From Portulaca oleracea (taxonomy: Eukaryota; Streptophyta; Magnoliopsida; Caryophyllales; Portulacaceae), in NCBI GenBank assembly GCA_029582165.1, contig CM055871.1:26432802-26496801 (forward strand): a stretch of 64,000 bases of DNA. Reading direction: 5' to 3'. The translations under genes were made by a program, and so were the position numbers. Position 1 is the first letter of the stretch; the number at the start of each line of letters is the position of its first letter. Of this stretch, positions 43,787 through 55,499 are shown piece after piece. The notes beneath the pieces are model-generated. The model saw nothing but the letters and a program-made list of their open reading frames with translations, was not told the origin of the DNA and did not search any database.

Positions 43787-44432
43787 GAACCTTATTGCAA
43801 AAGTGGGCCAAAAGAACCTGAAAAAGAATGAATGAGATGGAGAAGAGATAAAAATGCTAGTTCTAATAGATTAACCAAGGAAAATATTTTATAAAAACTA
43901 TTTGAAGGGAGAAAGTATTTTTAAAATCATTTTTTGTTTGCACACAACGAGACAAAAGAAATAAAATGTTTTGATGAAAATGCTATACAAATAAAACATC
44001 TCGATATTAAAAATTGGACAATATTTGACAATCATAAAGAATTAGAATATTGTTGTATCCTCCCTTCTGATATTGTCAATTTAATTGAACCTTATTGCAA
44101 AAGTGGGTCAAAAAAAAAACCTGAAAAAGAATAAATGAGATGAAGAAGAGATACAAATGCAATGAAAATAGTTTGTTAAAACTATTTGAAGAGAGAAAAT
44201 ATTTTTAAATAACATTTTTTAATTTTTGTACACAATGAGGAAAAAGAAATAAAATACTTAAATGAAAATGTTATATAAATAAAATATCGATATTAAAAGT
44301 TGGACAATATTAGACAATCTTAAAGAATACTACTCCATCCTCCCTAGGATGTTGCCAATTTTTAATAGAACCCAATTGTAAAAGTGGGCCAAAAAAACCT
44401 GAAAAAAAAATAAATGAGATGAAGAAGAGACA
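43787..44432. repeat. ~300-bp tandem repeat, 2.2 units
   Basis: Units start at GAACCTTATTGCAAAAGTGG (43787), the same 20 bases at 44087, and GAACCCAATTGTAAAAGTGG (44368); spacings are 300 and 281 bp. Each unit holds 'ACCTGAAAAAGAAT..ATGAGATG.AGAAGAGA' and 'TTGGACAATATT.GACAATC'. A 66-codon frame (43934-44134) crosses the first junction; no family was recognised. Confidence 0.85.
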
Positions 44433-44461
44433 TGGGGTCCTTTGTGAAGCTCTTAAATATA

Positions 44462-44695
44462 ATCCCTCCAGTTTTTTCTTATTTGTCGGCCCGTTTTTTG
44501 TGTCCACAATTTTATTTATTAATTTTTCAATATATACAATAATTCATCATATAAAATTAATATTATCAACTTCATATTAAAAAATATTATTATATAAATA
44601 TATAATTGTAACTTTTGATAAAATATTATTTGAAAAATTACTGAATAAAGATGAACATTTAAAAATGTGACGGACAATTATCCGGAGACAGAGAG
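44462..44695. mobile_element. Stowaway-like MITE, diverged
   Basis: It starts ATCCCTCCAGTTTTTTCTTA and ends GGACAATTATCCGGAGACAG then AGAG; TA flanks both sides. It abuts the tandem repeat. Confidence 0.55.
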
Positions 44696-44738
44696 TATTG
44701 AAGATGAGGGGGGCCATAAACTAGAAGATAATCATCTA

Positions 44739-45164
44739 CTCCCTATGTTCCATATTACTAATTGTCATATATTTAACTATCATGGTCTCAATGTCACTAT
44801 TTGATTGATAATATCTTGTATAATATTATATTAACAATTGCAATATTATACTTTTATGATAATATTTTCGTTACGAATCTAATGGTAGTAATCTTATGTA
44901 ACAAGTTATTGTATATATTGAAAAATTTATGATCATATATTTGACTGTCACAGTCTCCAATGTCACTATTTGATTGATAATTTCTTGTATAATATTATAT
45001 TAACAATTGCAATACTATAGTTTTATGATAACATTTTCTTATGAATCCAACGATGGTAATCTTATATAACAAGTCATTGTATATATTAAGAAATTTATGG
45101 TCAAAATTTTTAAATTTCAACTACACATTTTTTAAAGACGATAATTAATATGGAACGGAGAAAA
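44739..45164. mobile_element. Stowaway MITE with internal tandem duplication (426 bp)
   Basis: It starts CTCCCTATGTTCCATATTAC and ends ATTAATATGGAACGGAGAAA, with TA on both sides (44737-44738, 45165-45166). The block from about 44770 to 44945 (TTTGATTGATAAT...GTATATATTG) recurs at about 44945-45100, which doubles its length. Confidence 0.78.
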
Positions 45165-45166
45165 TA

Positions 45167-46149
45167 TTTATGAAACGACCAACTTTGCTGCTAGTGGTGG
45201 TGGACTAACTGTAGTAGTATTAGTGGGACCTTGAAACAGTTTGAAGGGAACAAGGGTTGATAACCTACCCACTGAAAATCAAATGAAATGAATCTAAGTT
45301 TAGGGCTCGCATTCCCATGTTAAGCCTTTTGATTTTTAAGAAAAATCTTCTCAAAAGCAAACAAATTATTAGCATCACAACCAAACTACCTACTTAATTA
45401 TTTACTTCATTCTGCTTTATGATCTCATCAGTGGTGGCCTAGAGTGGAGATGTCCTTTAGTTTGAAAGGTCAAGGGGTGTTGTTTTTCCATTTTGGCTTG
45501 TTTCCATGTATAAGAAATTTGAAGTGTCAACCTCCCTCTTTTGTCTAGTAATAGGCAAAAATAGTCAAGTACACATTTGAGATTATTACTAGTAAATACT
45601 CGCGTGTTGTACCGGTATGAAATGAATAACAAATCATTGCTTCGGTTGATTTTAAATAAGTTCATAGCATTAATCTCAGTTTAATTATGAGTATAAGGTT
45701 ATAAAAGTACATGAAAACTGTTAAAATTCAGAAAACTAAAACTAAAGATGAGTAATTGCTTGATCAAATAAAACAAACCATATAGTTTATAATTTTGTGA
45801 GTGGGATAAAATGATAAAGATGTGATAGCATTTAGAAAAGTAAGTCATATTAATCACATCGTTTGAATATATAAATTTTTGAATATATAGTTTATAATTT
45901 TTAATAAGAGATTGTGAACAAGACAAGTTACATCAGTCATATTACATATTAATAAATATATGAATTTTTTTTGAGGAAAAATATATGAATTTTTAAACAT
46001 ATATTATGTAAGGTAGGTAATGAAATATAGGGATAGAATGGGAAAAGTGGGATAGAATAGAAAGGTGGAATAATATTATCTCACGTCATAAAAGAATAGG
46101 GGTTTGAAAGTTGAACAATAGTTTAAGATAAGATGAGTAATTTAGAAAA
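45167..46149. other. Intergenic DNA, no gene seen
   Basis: Ordinary AT-rich sequence. A fragment AAATACTCGCGTGTTGTACC near 45595 and GTCATAAAAGAATAGGGG near 46085 resemble ends of decayed MITEs without partners. Confidence 0.45.
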
Positions 46150-46750
46150 TGATCCATGAAAGATTATAAAAATGCTCCTTCAACATGCCTACCGTTTTGT
46201 TCATGCCAAAGTGACCTGCCAAACCACCGCCTTGCACTTCTTTCACTAGAAATTTCCTCATAGGACTCTTGGGCACACACAATTTGTTTCCACGAAAAAG
46301 AAAACCTTCTTGCATAACATAAGTAGATCTAGAAGGAGGGTTCTCTCCAAAGTAAAGAGAGAAGTCCGGATCTTCTTTGTAGTACTTCCGGAGGCAAGAA
46401 AACCCCAAGGTTCTAGCCACGATCAACGACAACAAGGCATGCCTCCTAGATAAAGCGTCGGCCACCATATTAGAGTTCCCCTTCTTGTGTTTTGCCACGA
46501 AGTTGAAGGATTGGAGGAACTCTACCAATTTTGCATGCCTTGTGCTCAACTTGTGTTGCCCGCGCAAGCACTTCAACGCCTCGTGATCCGAGTGTAGCAC
46601 AAACTCCTTGGGTCTCAAATAGTGAGACCAATGATCAAGGGTGTGCACCATAGATAGAACCTTCTCATAAGTACTATAGTGGAGCTGAGACAATTGAGCT
46701 TTTCGCTAAAGTAAGTGATAGGCCTCTTGTCTTGTATCAACATCGCCCTG
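46142..46750 (-). pseudogene. gypsy RNase H and integrase N-terminus
   Basis: The frame 46693-46142 reads HYSTYEKVLSMVHTLDHWSH, 'EFVLHSDHEALKCL' and 'KGNSNMVADALSRRHALL' (RNase H), then GFLFRGNKLCVP and 'GGGLAGHFGMNKTVGMLKEH', the integrase H2C2 zinc region. It stops at the deletion junction before the integrase catalytic core. Upstream RNase H code continues in another frame to about 46850. Confidence 0.9.
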
Positions 46751-47540
46751 TATGCCGACGCCGCTAGCATCGCATTCAACCTCAAAAGTTGATCAAAGTT
46801 GGGGAGTGCCAATACCGGAGCGCTAGACAACTTCTCCTTGAGGGCCTCAAAAGTCGCTTGAGCCTTGGGAGTCCAAGCGAAGGCTCCCTTCTTCATGCAT
46901 TCCGTAATGAGGGGGTCGTCAAGGTGGAGAAGTTCCGAATGAAGCGATGATAGAAAGAGGCGAGCCCATGAAAACTCCGCACTTCGGTGAGTGTAGTCGG
47001 TGATGGCCATGACCGATTGTCTCTACCTTTGCTTCATCCATGGAAATGTCGTCGTTGGAAACAATATACCCAAGGAAAGTGACCCTCGGGGTGAAAAACT
47101 CACACTTCTCCAATTTTCCATAAAGCTTTTGCTCCTGGAGCACCTTGAACACTTCACAAAGATGGTGGACATGATCCGCCTCATTCTTGGAGTACACCAA
47201 TATGTCATCAAAATACACAACCACAAATTTTCCAATGAAGGACCGGAGTACTTCATTCATCATTCTCATGAAAGTACTCAGGGCATTAGAAAGCCCAAAT
47301 GGCATCACGAGTCATTCATAGAGCCCTTCCTTGGTCTTGAACGTCGTTTTCCATTCATCCCCTTTCTTCATCTGGATTTGGTGATACCTGCTCCGGAGAT
47401 CGATCTTGGAGAATACCGAAGAGCCGTGGAGCTCATCCAAGAGATCGTCAAGCCGAGGGATGGGGTAGGGGTATTTGATGGTGATATTGTTTATGGCACA
47501 GCTATCCAACACACATGCGGTATGTCCCATCTTTCTTAGG
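46751..47540 (-). pseudogene. gypsy reverse transcriptase
   Basis: Minus-strand frames give '[20 protein letters not shown]', '[14 protein letters not shown]' and '[15 protein letters not shown]', then a TGA (47312-47314) where the family has Trp. They continue with [20 protein letters not shown] and the catalytic [13 protein letters not shown] (about 47189-47227). '[18 protein letters not shown]' follows before a frameshift near 47020. These are standard gypsy reverse transcriptase motifs. Plus-strand frames at 47000-47539 are shadows. Confidence 0.92.
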
Positions 47541-48311
47541 GATGAGTAGGGCCAGTACAGAGCATAAGCTCATGCTCTCACGCACATAACCACGGGCCAC
47601 TAACTCATCGACTTGTCGTTGGAGCTCCTTCTTTTCCTCGGGGTTGCAACGGTATGTCAGCTTATTGGGAAGAACCAAACCCTGAACTAAGTCTATTTGG
47701 TGCTCAATCCCCCTAATCAGTGGAAAGTCGGGAGGAAGATCCTCAAGAAAGATGGCAGGAGGAAGATCCGGTCACCTTTTGTTCAAAAAAAAAAAAAAGA
47801 GTACGTGTTCTTGGTTCCATCATGAACCACTCCTCGATTATATTGCCATGGGCGGCCCAACAAAAGATGATAAGCATCCATTGGTACCACATCACATAAA
47901 ACAACATCACGGCAAGTACCAATTGAAAATGAAATATTAGCTTGTTGGGTTACCTTTATCTCACCGGGGTCATTCAACCATTTGAGAGCATAAGGACGAG
48001 GATGGGCAATCACCGGAAGGTGGAGCTTCTCAATCATGGTGATGGAGGCTACGTTAAACTCCCGCTATCAACAATCATGCTATACACCTGATTTTGAGTC
48101 GTGCATCGGATTTGGAAGATCAACTCCCGTTGGGTTCTCTCTTGAGGTACCTCTTTTAGGTGAAGGGTCCGCCTCACGACTAAGAGATGTCCCATATCGG
48201 GGCCAAAACTTACTTCCTCTTCCTCACCTTCAACCCGAATTTCTTCCTCTTCTTGCACCACATTTACTTCTTCTTGCACAACCTCTTCGATTTCCTCAAT
48301 TTCTTACACGG
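47541..48311 (-). pseudogene. gypsy aspartic protease and linker to RT
   Basis: The frame 48279-48049 ends in YSMIVDSGS, the protease active site (D-S-G). After a frameshift, 48037-47783 reads 'EKLHLPVIAHPRPYALKWLN' and 'VVLCDVVPMDAYHLLLGRPW'. A run of A/T (about 47779-47800) follows. The linker to RT (47541-47760) can be read in pieces such as '[16 protein letters not shown]'. Confidence 0.88.
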
Positions 48312-49531
48312 TCATAACCCTCTTGGTAGGGAAATCCGATTGAGGCCATAACCATGACACTTGAAGCATTTCCTCCCTTCGAGCCTCTTAAAGGGCTCTT
48401 TTGGAGCCGCCGGTGTTGGTAGGGGAGGCCTAGGGAATCTTGGAGATGGAGGAGGGTTCTTGAGCAAGGATGAATTGCCTTTGGCATAAGATCCACCCTT
48501 CTCAAAGGGTTTGACCACACTCCTCTTCTTCTTCCCTTTCTCCTCAATGAGGGAAGCAAGCTTGTAGAGATCATCGATGGACGCATATTCATAGAGTTTC
48601 ACCTTCGATGCAATTTTGTAATCGAGGTCGTTGAGAAACCTCGTCATCATTTTCTCCGGCGTTTCATTCACATCACAACGCATCATAACCAACTCAAATT
48701 CCCCAATATACTCTCCAACACTCTTGGGACCTTGCTTGAGGGAGAACAACTTGTTGTATAGATATTGCTTGTAGTTGGTTGGTACAAACCTCTTCATCAA
48801 GTATTTCTTGAGTTTTGGCCACATTTGGATTTTCGATTTTTGCTCCTTCACCCTTTGTTTCTTCAAGTTCTTTAGCCAAAAAGAGGCATACTTAGTAAGT
48901 TTGAAGTATAGCCACCTTGTATTGCTTCCTCTCATCATACTCCTTGAGTTCAAATATTTTTCCCATAGTATGCACCCAATCAAGGAGCTCATCGGGGTCA
49001 GAACTACCATCAAAGGTAGAAGATCTACCCGGAGGTCGCCCAAATCGTCTCGGGGCCTACAAATACGGGGACCCTCATGATAGGAAACATCATTTAATTC
49101 CTTACTCAACCCTTCCTCCTCAAGTTCACGACGATGCGGGGTCGGATTGTAGGAGGAAGACCAGTGACTCATGGGGGTCATTGTTGAAGAGCTTGTGGGA
49201 AAGGAACACCGCCACCCCTATATGGACCGATGTTGACTTCTTGATGTAGGGGCGGGAAATCCACTTCCAACCTAAGGGGTCGTTGAGGAGCCCTTGCATC
49301 CTCCCTATAAGGTGGAAGTTAAAGGTTGCCAAGAGTCCCTTCCAAGCTTTGCAATTGGCGTTGGATTGCCCCTTGACTATTCACTATCAATTGTTGGGTA
49401 ATGGGTACATTCGAACTAGTTTTGCATATCAATAACTTGTTGTATGAGTTAAGCAATTGTAGGCTCGGGTGGGGAAGTAGGATCGGAATGGGGAGAGTGG
49501 AGTCCGTCTCTTCGACTAGACGACTCGGCAA
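48296..49531 (-). pseudogene. gypsy gag
   Basis: The N-terminal piece (49531-49319, starting MPSRLVEETDSTLPIPIL) is followed after a gap by the core frame 49181-48312. This contains 'MWPKLKKYLMKRFVPTNYKQ', 'KQGPKSVGEYIGEFELVMMR' and 'TRFLNDLDYKIASKVKL', the Retrotrans_gag domain. The zinc knuckle starts correctly (GRKCFKCHGYG) and is then lost to a one-base frameshift near 48340. Confidence 0.9.
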
Positions 49532-50003
49532 TATTGTGGAGCTAAAGGGTTATAACGGGCCAAGGAAGAGATGAACGAATGAGGTTTTGGGTTCTTTGTA
49601 GCTATGGATTTTTGTGGGGTTTTTAGATGCTAATTTTGGAGGGGGAAAATGGGGAACGACAAGAGGGAAAGCAAAACTAACAACAAATCAAAGCATAAAC
49701 AAAACCAACAGCTTCACCACACATAACCAAGCATTAAAACCCAACAAATCAACCTTCAACTTTCTTAAGTTTTGATGGCTACCCCTAAATTTCACCAAAA
49801 ACCCCAAATTCTCAATGACCAATCTCACCCAAATGATTCTCAATCACAACCAAACTTCAAACACAACAAGATATGACTACAATAGATCAATTTCAACTCC
49901 AAAGCACCAAAGGCGAACAATGAAACACACCCACCACAACAACAACACAAATGGGTATGAAGAGGGTTCCCAAATCAAACACAACAGGTGAGTTCTACAC
50001 CTA

Positions 50004-50140
50004 GCTCTGATACCGAATGATCCATGAAAGATTGGGAACTCAATAAATGTTAAGAAAAATCTACCTAAAGCACTACAAGCACAAATATCAACCATGGCTA
50101 CAAGTAAAACTCACAATACAATAATATCATGCACATAGAG
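50004..50140 (-). repeat. Primer site and truncated 5' LTR of the gypsy element
   Basis: GCTCTGATACC plus one mismatch (50004-50015) is the complement of the tRNA-Met primer site. The LTR starts TGATCCATGAAAGATT at 50018. It resembles the LTR at 56411 in order (for example ACAAGTAAAACTCACA against 'TAGTAAAACTCATTCACA') but loses recognisable sequence after about 50140. Confidence 0.75.
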
Positions 50141-51084
50141 AGACATGTGGGAAGCTGAAGATTTCTGCGAAAATTGGTGACGACAGAGTCAGACATGGAA
50201 TGCATGTGATATATTTAACGCAAATGCTATTATGTAAATTTGATATTATCACTAAGATATTGATGAAGAAATAAAAAAAATTACCTTGTTCTCTAAATAT
50301 AATTATTGTTAGTTGGTATTTCTTGCATTTTAGAAGGTTGAGAATCATATGATAGTGATGAAAAAAACAATATTTTGTCGAGGTTTTAAAGGAAGGCCGA
50401 TAGAGAATTTATGCAAAAGAGAGGAAAGTCGGCTAGGAAACAATGAGAATTTAATTGGGGCAGGGTATACTACAACTAAATTATAGGATGAAAGGATGAA
50501 AGTGGGTAGGAATTCTAAAACAACTAAAATGGATTGTTGTATATTAGGGAATATTATGATCTTTCTATAACCGTCAAGATATAAACCGCATGCAGTTTTT
50601 AATTTTTTTTAAAATTAATTGACCGTAGTTTTTACACCATTAAAATTTAAATAAAAGAACTTGGCGGGATGCAATAGAAAGCTAGAATTGGGGGAGAGAA
50701 AGAAATACACATCAACACCCATTGCTTTTTATAATATAGATTAACATGTAAAATTAAATGGATGAACTTTCACATTAAGGTTAATGCACGCACACCACCC
50801 TAAAGATGAATCTTTAAGAATAATAATCGTAGCCCAAATATCAATATAGCATCATTCAACCCCAAACTCAACATTAATATTGATCAAAACATCCCCAAAT
50901 CAACACCAAAAAGGCTCAAAACTATAATTAACACCCATCAAACAAAACCCTAATGATTACGCAACATGTAAGGGTCTCAAACATGATTAAACTAACCCAA
51001 ACAACTCCATTAAGCCATCCAAAATTGCACCACCCAACCAAGCTACAAATTTTGATAAAGGAAGAGAAAAATATACAAGATATG
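50141..51084. other. Intergenic or decayed LTR sequence
   Basis: No domain is visible. Part may be diverged LTR of the next element, but I could not align it. Confidence 0.4.
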
Positions 51085-51390
51085 AATACCTCTAAAGGAG
51101 AATCTCTACCAAGATAGACTTGGGTCTTCAAGGATGAATGTATAAAGAATAACCACCAACACCCAACCAAGAATTCATCTTCAAGCACCAAGAATAATAT
51201 CAAGGAGAACCGCCAACTATTCTGTAAAGGTTGGAAATCAACGCACCACTATAGATCACCATAGATAAAGCGAAGTGTTTGAAAAGGGTTTGTAAATACC
51301 CAGATTTCATGTTCATTGATTGATAAGTAATAGTTGTCATTGCAACTCTAATAGCATAGCTTATATGGAAAAGGGTAAGGACCATTTATT
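51085..51390 (-). repeat. LTR-like fragment fused to gag
   Basis: AAAAGGGTTTGTAAATACCC (about 51282) and ACTCTAATAGCATAGC (about 51347) parallel ATAAAGGTTTGTAAATACCC (about 57514) and CAAAATAGCATAAG (about 57540) in the right-hand LTR. Similarity elsewhere is weak. Gag code starts at about 51390 on the other side. Confidence 0.5.
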
Positions 51391-52043
51391 CCCTTTCGAG
51401 CCTTTTAGGGGGGTCTTTTGGAGCCGTTGGAGTGGGCGCGGGAGGCCGAGGGAATCTCGACGGAAGAGTGTTCTTGGCCAAGAATGTATTGCCCTTGGGA
51501 AAGGAGTCGCTCTTCTCAAAGGGTCTAGAATTACCTTATTTCTTCTTTCTTCTCGCTCCAATGAGGGTAGCAAGTTTGAAAAGGTGATCAATAGAATGGT
51601 ATTCATAGAGCTTCACCTTAGATTGAATCTTGTAATAGAGGCCATTGAGGAACCTTACCATTACTTGTTCTTGGGATTCTTAGATATCACACTGCATCAT
51701 CACTTGCTCAAATCCTCTGATGTAGTCGCCAACACTCATATGACCTTGCTTGAGGGAGAATAGTTTGTTGTAAAGATCTTGTTTGTAGTTGGTCAACACA
51801 AATCTCTTCATCATATACTTCTTGAGTTTCAACCAAGTGCAAACCTGAGATTTTTGTTCCCTTGTTCGTTACTTCTTCAAGTTCTCAAACCAAAGGGAGA
51901 CATAATTGATGAGATGCAACGAGTCCACCTTGAATTCAATTAACCGTTTATGTTTTTGCAACCAACGAGTCCTGCACAAATTGTATTCCTTAAGATCAAA
52001 TATCTTCTCCGTGCTTTCCCAATCAAGGAAGTCGTCGAGATTT
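51390..52043 (-). pseudogene. gypsy gag core, 3' fragment
   Basis: Minus-strand segments match the gag at 48312-49181: the region before the knuckle ('PLKGSKG', about 51395), the 'FEKSDSF...' block and the 'NKLFSLKQG' equivalents near 51740-51770. Plus-strand frame 51320-51763 is its shadow. The knuckle itself is cut off at the junction with the LTR fragment. Confidence 0.75.
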
Positions 52044-52295
52044 TGTAATAACCCGACCTTAAATAGTTATAATTATGTTATTAAATGAGTTTAACTAAAT
52101 AAATCGTGCATTTCAATTCAGCTAATCGTTCATGTTTTTGCAAGACTCAAGCAGTGCAACGACCACCACAGGATAGTTCAATACTTTATATATATATTAT
52201 CTGTGTCAGCTAAAACTATTCATACCAATCTCGAAATACTCGAGATATTTATCTAGTTAAATTTTGACCAATAAGTCGAATTATAGTAGTTGTTG

Positions 52296-52327
<32 letters not shown>

Positions 52328-55300
52328 TTCTTTTTGATTGATTTAAAATTTAAATTTTATTTCACCTTCGCATTTTATTTTAACTCTTCTTATTATTATT
52401 CTAGTTTTGTAAAATCATTAATACAGAGGCCTTGAATTTGGTAACTATTGGCTTAGAATAGAAAATATAAGGAATAAGAAGAGAGGAATAAGGGAGAGTT
52501 AGTATAATTGTGTTTGGATTGAGTTTGGGCCTTAAAAGAGATTAAACCCATTTACATACCCCTTTATTTCAAAAATTACTAAGACAAACTCTTCTCTTTC
52601 TCACTCTCCCTCACTACCTCCCTGTTTCTCTGCCGCCAACCCAGTTGGCCAATCGCCGTCGACCGTCTGTCGACCAGTCCACCACTACACCATCCCTCAT
52701 CTTCCTCTCTCCTTCCCTTGGGGGGTTTATCTCTCTTCTTTCTATACTCTGCGATCCTTCTTCCTGAGCCCCGCCAAGCACCGCTCGCCGCCCTCCTCAT
52801 TCGCCGAATGCCGCTTTTCCCTCCGGCCGGTTGCCATCAGCAGCCCTCCTCACTACCACTTCTTTTCTCTCTGTCCTTCCTTGAAGGAAACAATTAAAAC
52901 CCTTTTTCTTAACTAAATCAGATTTTACTTGTTTCCTATAAAAATCTAGTTCTTTTTCTTGTTATCTTAACTGACAATTCTTAATTCCTCTTTAATTAAT
53001 CATATTGGGTGTGGTTTGGTATGAATTCGTGATATAAATGATGGAATGTTGTGTTAGAATGTTGGGATGAACTTGATTGTGATTGATTATTGTATGTATG
53101 TTGTTTTCTATGCCCAATTCACTTGTAATGAAGAAGTTTTACTTTGGATTGTTAATTGGGTTAGAATTGGTGTTGAAATAATTAATTATGTGAAGTGGAG
53201 AACTAGAGTTGGGTTGGATTTTGTTGGATTTTTCTTACATGTTGGTTTTAGTGCTTAAACTTCCTATAAATTATAGTTGTTGTTACTATTTTAAGCTCTT
53301 GTGGTTCAATTTGGGTTGTAAGTGATGAAAGTGAAGGTATTTTAGTGTTTATGCGGTAATTCAAGAGAAATCATACTTGGTATAATTGAGATTACGTACT
53401 TTGAACCTTGCATGTAAAACTTAGGTAATTGATATGTGTGTATTAGGGGTAAATTTTTGTTGTTTATTGATATTACCACCAAAGAATTACCCATCAAATT
53501 GGATTAGAAGGTTAGAAATTATTTTCAATAGCAAATACAGACCCAAGGTGGTCAAATTGTGTTTAGGGCTTGCGTTTGGTGTTTTTCAGGACAATTGGGG
53601 TGTTTTGTGACCGAAATTCCTATGTGGAATGATAGCCTTAAGTAATAGTTTCAATCCGATCTTTGAATTTCGAGGTTTCGACAAGTATAACTCAAGTTAC
53701 AATAGTTTTAAATTGGAGGTTCAGCTTGTATACGTGGCTAAGTTCCTAGATTCATGAGTATTTTACAGTATTGGGGAGACCATACTAACTTAAGTAATCA
53801 ACATAAGAGTTGTAGTAGACGTTGTGAGCTTTCCAAATTGTGTTTTTATGTTTCATTTGGAGGTCGGAGTGAAAGTTATGATCTATCAAAGTCGGGTTGC
53901 TAACCTTACTCAAACCAAAATTTTAGTGTGTCGAGCCTTCATCAAAGACACTTTGCAGTGTCTTCCAAATATTTTCTGATTTTGGGGCCTATATAAAAAT
54001 TGCAAATCGCCTTTCAAGCTTTCCATAAACTGCTCGCACACGATCATTCGATGTTTAGATTTTAAGTTATGAATTTTCAAAGTTTCACTCCCGATCTAAT
54101 ATAACCATAGTTATTAAAATCTCGATCCTGCTCTATGATCCTACGATTTTATGATCCAAAATCTTCGATGCGATTCTACTATCTACATTCTGATCCACGA
54201 TCCCATGTGGGTTAATTTCGATTCTAACTACTCCATAGATCCGAATTAGGACCCCAATTCTAACAACCTTAAATATAACTACAGACCATCCTTGTTAATT
54301 TGCCTTTTTGAATCTTTACTCCCATTTTTAGCCTTAACTTCAACTAGAAAGTTATATTTTTAATTTTAGCTTTCTGAAAAGTTAGTTTATGAAGTATTTC
54401 AATATTTGTAGAAGGAGTTATGGTTTTTATAAGTTACCGAAAAAATCTAAAATTTTCCAATCCTTTTTAGTAAAGATTATTCTTTTTGTCCATAGTTAAA
54501 AAAGCACTTTCCTTTCCACAACTACAAAATTAATTTACTTTCTTAATTGTGCTTCTAAAGTGTGGTTCGTGAGATCGATGCTACTCTTCGCTCGAGTCAT
54601 CCAAGCCTTCAAAATAGTTTATCTGCAATTTATAGTTTTAAGGTACTTATATTACATGTACCCTACCCAAACTCACTCATCTTAGTTCAAATAAAGCATG
54701 AATGTTATTTAACATGATTAATTGATTTTTTTTACATGTTTTCTCACATAAATATGGTCTCGCTCAACTTTATATTTGTCAAAGTGCATCATTTACTTCA
54801 TAACCAGGCAAGTGTCAACCGGTTAACTCTGTTCGGACCTTCCGATCAGCCCGAGTATGCGCAAATGAAGGCTAAGTCCAATGATCGCAAGGGAACCACT
54901 TAGATAATATTAATCATGCAATATTTATTTATTTAATTTATTTTCTTCTCTATGTTTGCAAAATGAATTGAAATGCACAAAATAAAATGACTTGCTAAAA
55001 TTTATTTGACTTTATAGGGATATACCATATACGTATTGAGTTTTGACTCATTTGAGAAAATACATTTTGTGCTTTATTTTAGGTGGTGCTCCTAGTGCTG
55101 ATAAATCAAGCATCGGTGAGAAGTCAGGTTAAGTTGGCAAGTTGGAAGTCTCCCTTTGTTTTGATGAAGTTAACTTATACTTTTGATGTACATGTTTGTT
55201 ATAGTTTGTTGTATGTGAGCCTTGGATGTATATGAATCTCAGATGTTGGTTGTAATATTTTATTTTGGATGTGAAATCTATTGTCTAGTATGGTACACTT

Positions 55301-55499
55301 GTGGTTTGTATAATGTTCAAGTCCATCTTTGAGAATGTTTTGTCATATTTGGTGTCTTGTTTTGGAATTTAGGTTGTTAGTCTGGTCCTTTATTTTGCGA
55401 CGGTGATAATGCCTTTGGATTCTAATTTCCTTTGTGCTAATCGTTGGGTTATGTGATGTTTAGTCATAATCTGGTGAATGTGAATTTGGGGGCGTTACA
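52044..55499. mobile_element. Probable solo LTR (3.46 kb) inserted in gag
   Basis: It starts TGTAATAACCCGACC and ends TTTGGGGGCGTTACA, typical TG...CA LTR ends of the TGTAA...TTACA type. The flanks GATTT (52039-52043) and GATTC (55500-55504) are a 5-bp duplication with one change. The gag sequence resumes without loss on the other side. No primer site, polypurine tract or domain is present, so a solo LTR is the simplest reading. (ATT)n lies at about 52299-52327; a CT-rich patch with short frames lies at 52580-52880. Confidence 0.75.

Larger units (their letters stand above)
46150..50140 (-). mobile_element. Ty3/gypsy element, 3' part deleted
   Basis: Read on the minus strand: LTR fragment and primer site at the right, then gag, protease, reverse transcriptase, RNase H and the integrase zinc region, the Ty3/gypsy order. 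The left limit is unusual: the outermost 16 bases of the LTR (TGATCCATGAAAGATT, 46150-46165) are fused directly to integrase code. A deletion therefore removed most of the 3' LTR and integrase. The coding region has several frameshifts and stops. Confidence 0.88.

Noticed and set aside
47000..47539. Plus-strand 179-codon frame
   Set aside because: Antisense of clear gypsy reverse transcriptase motifs including FDD.
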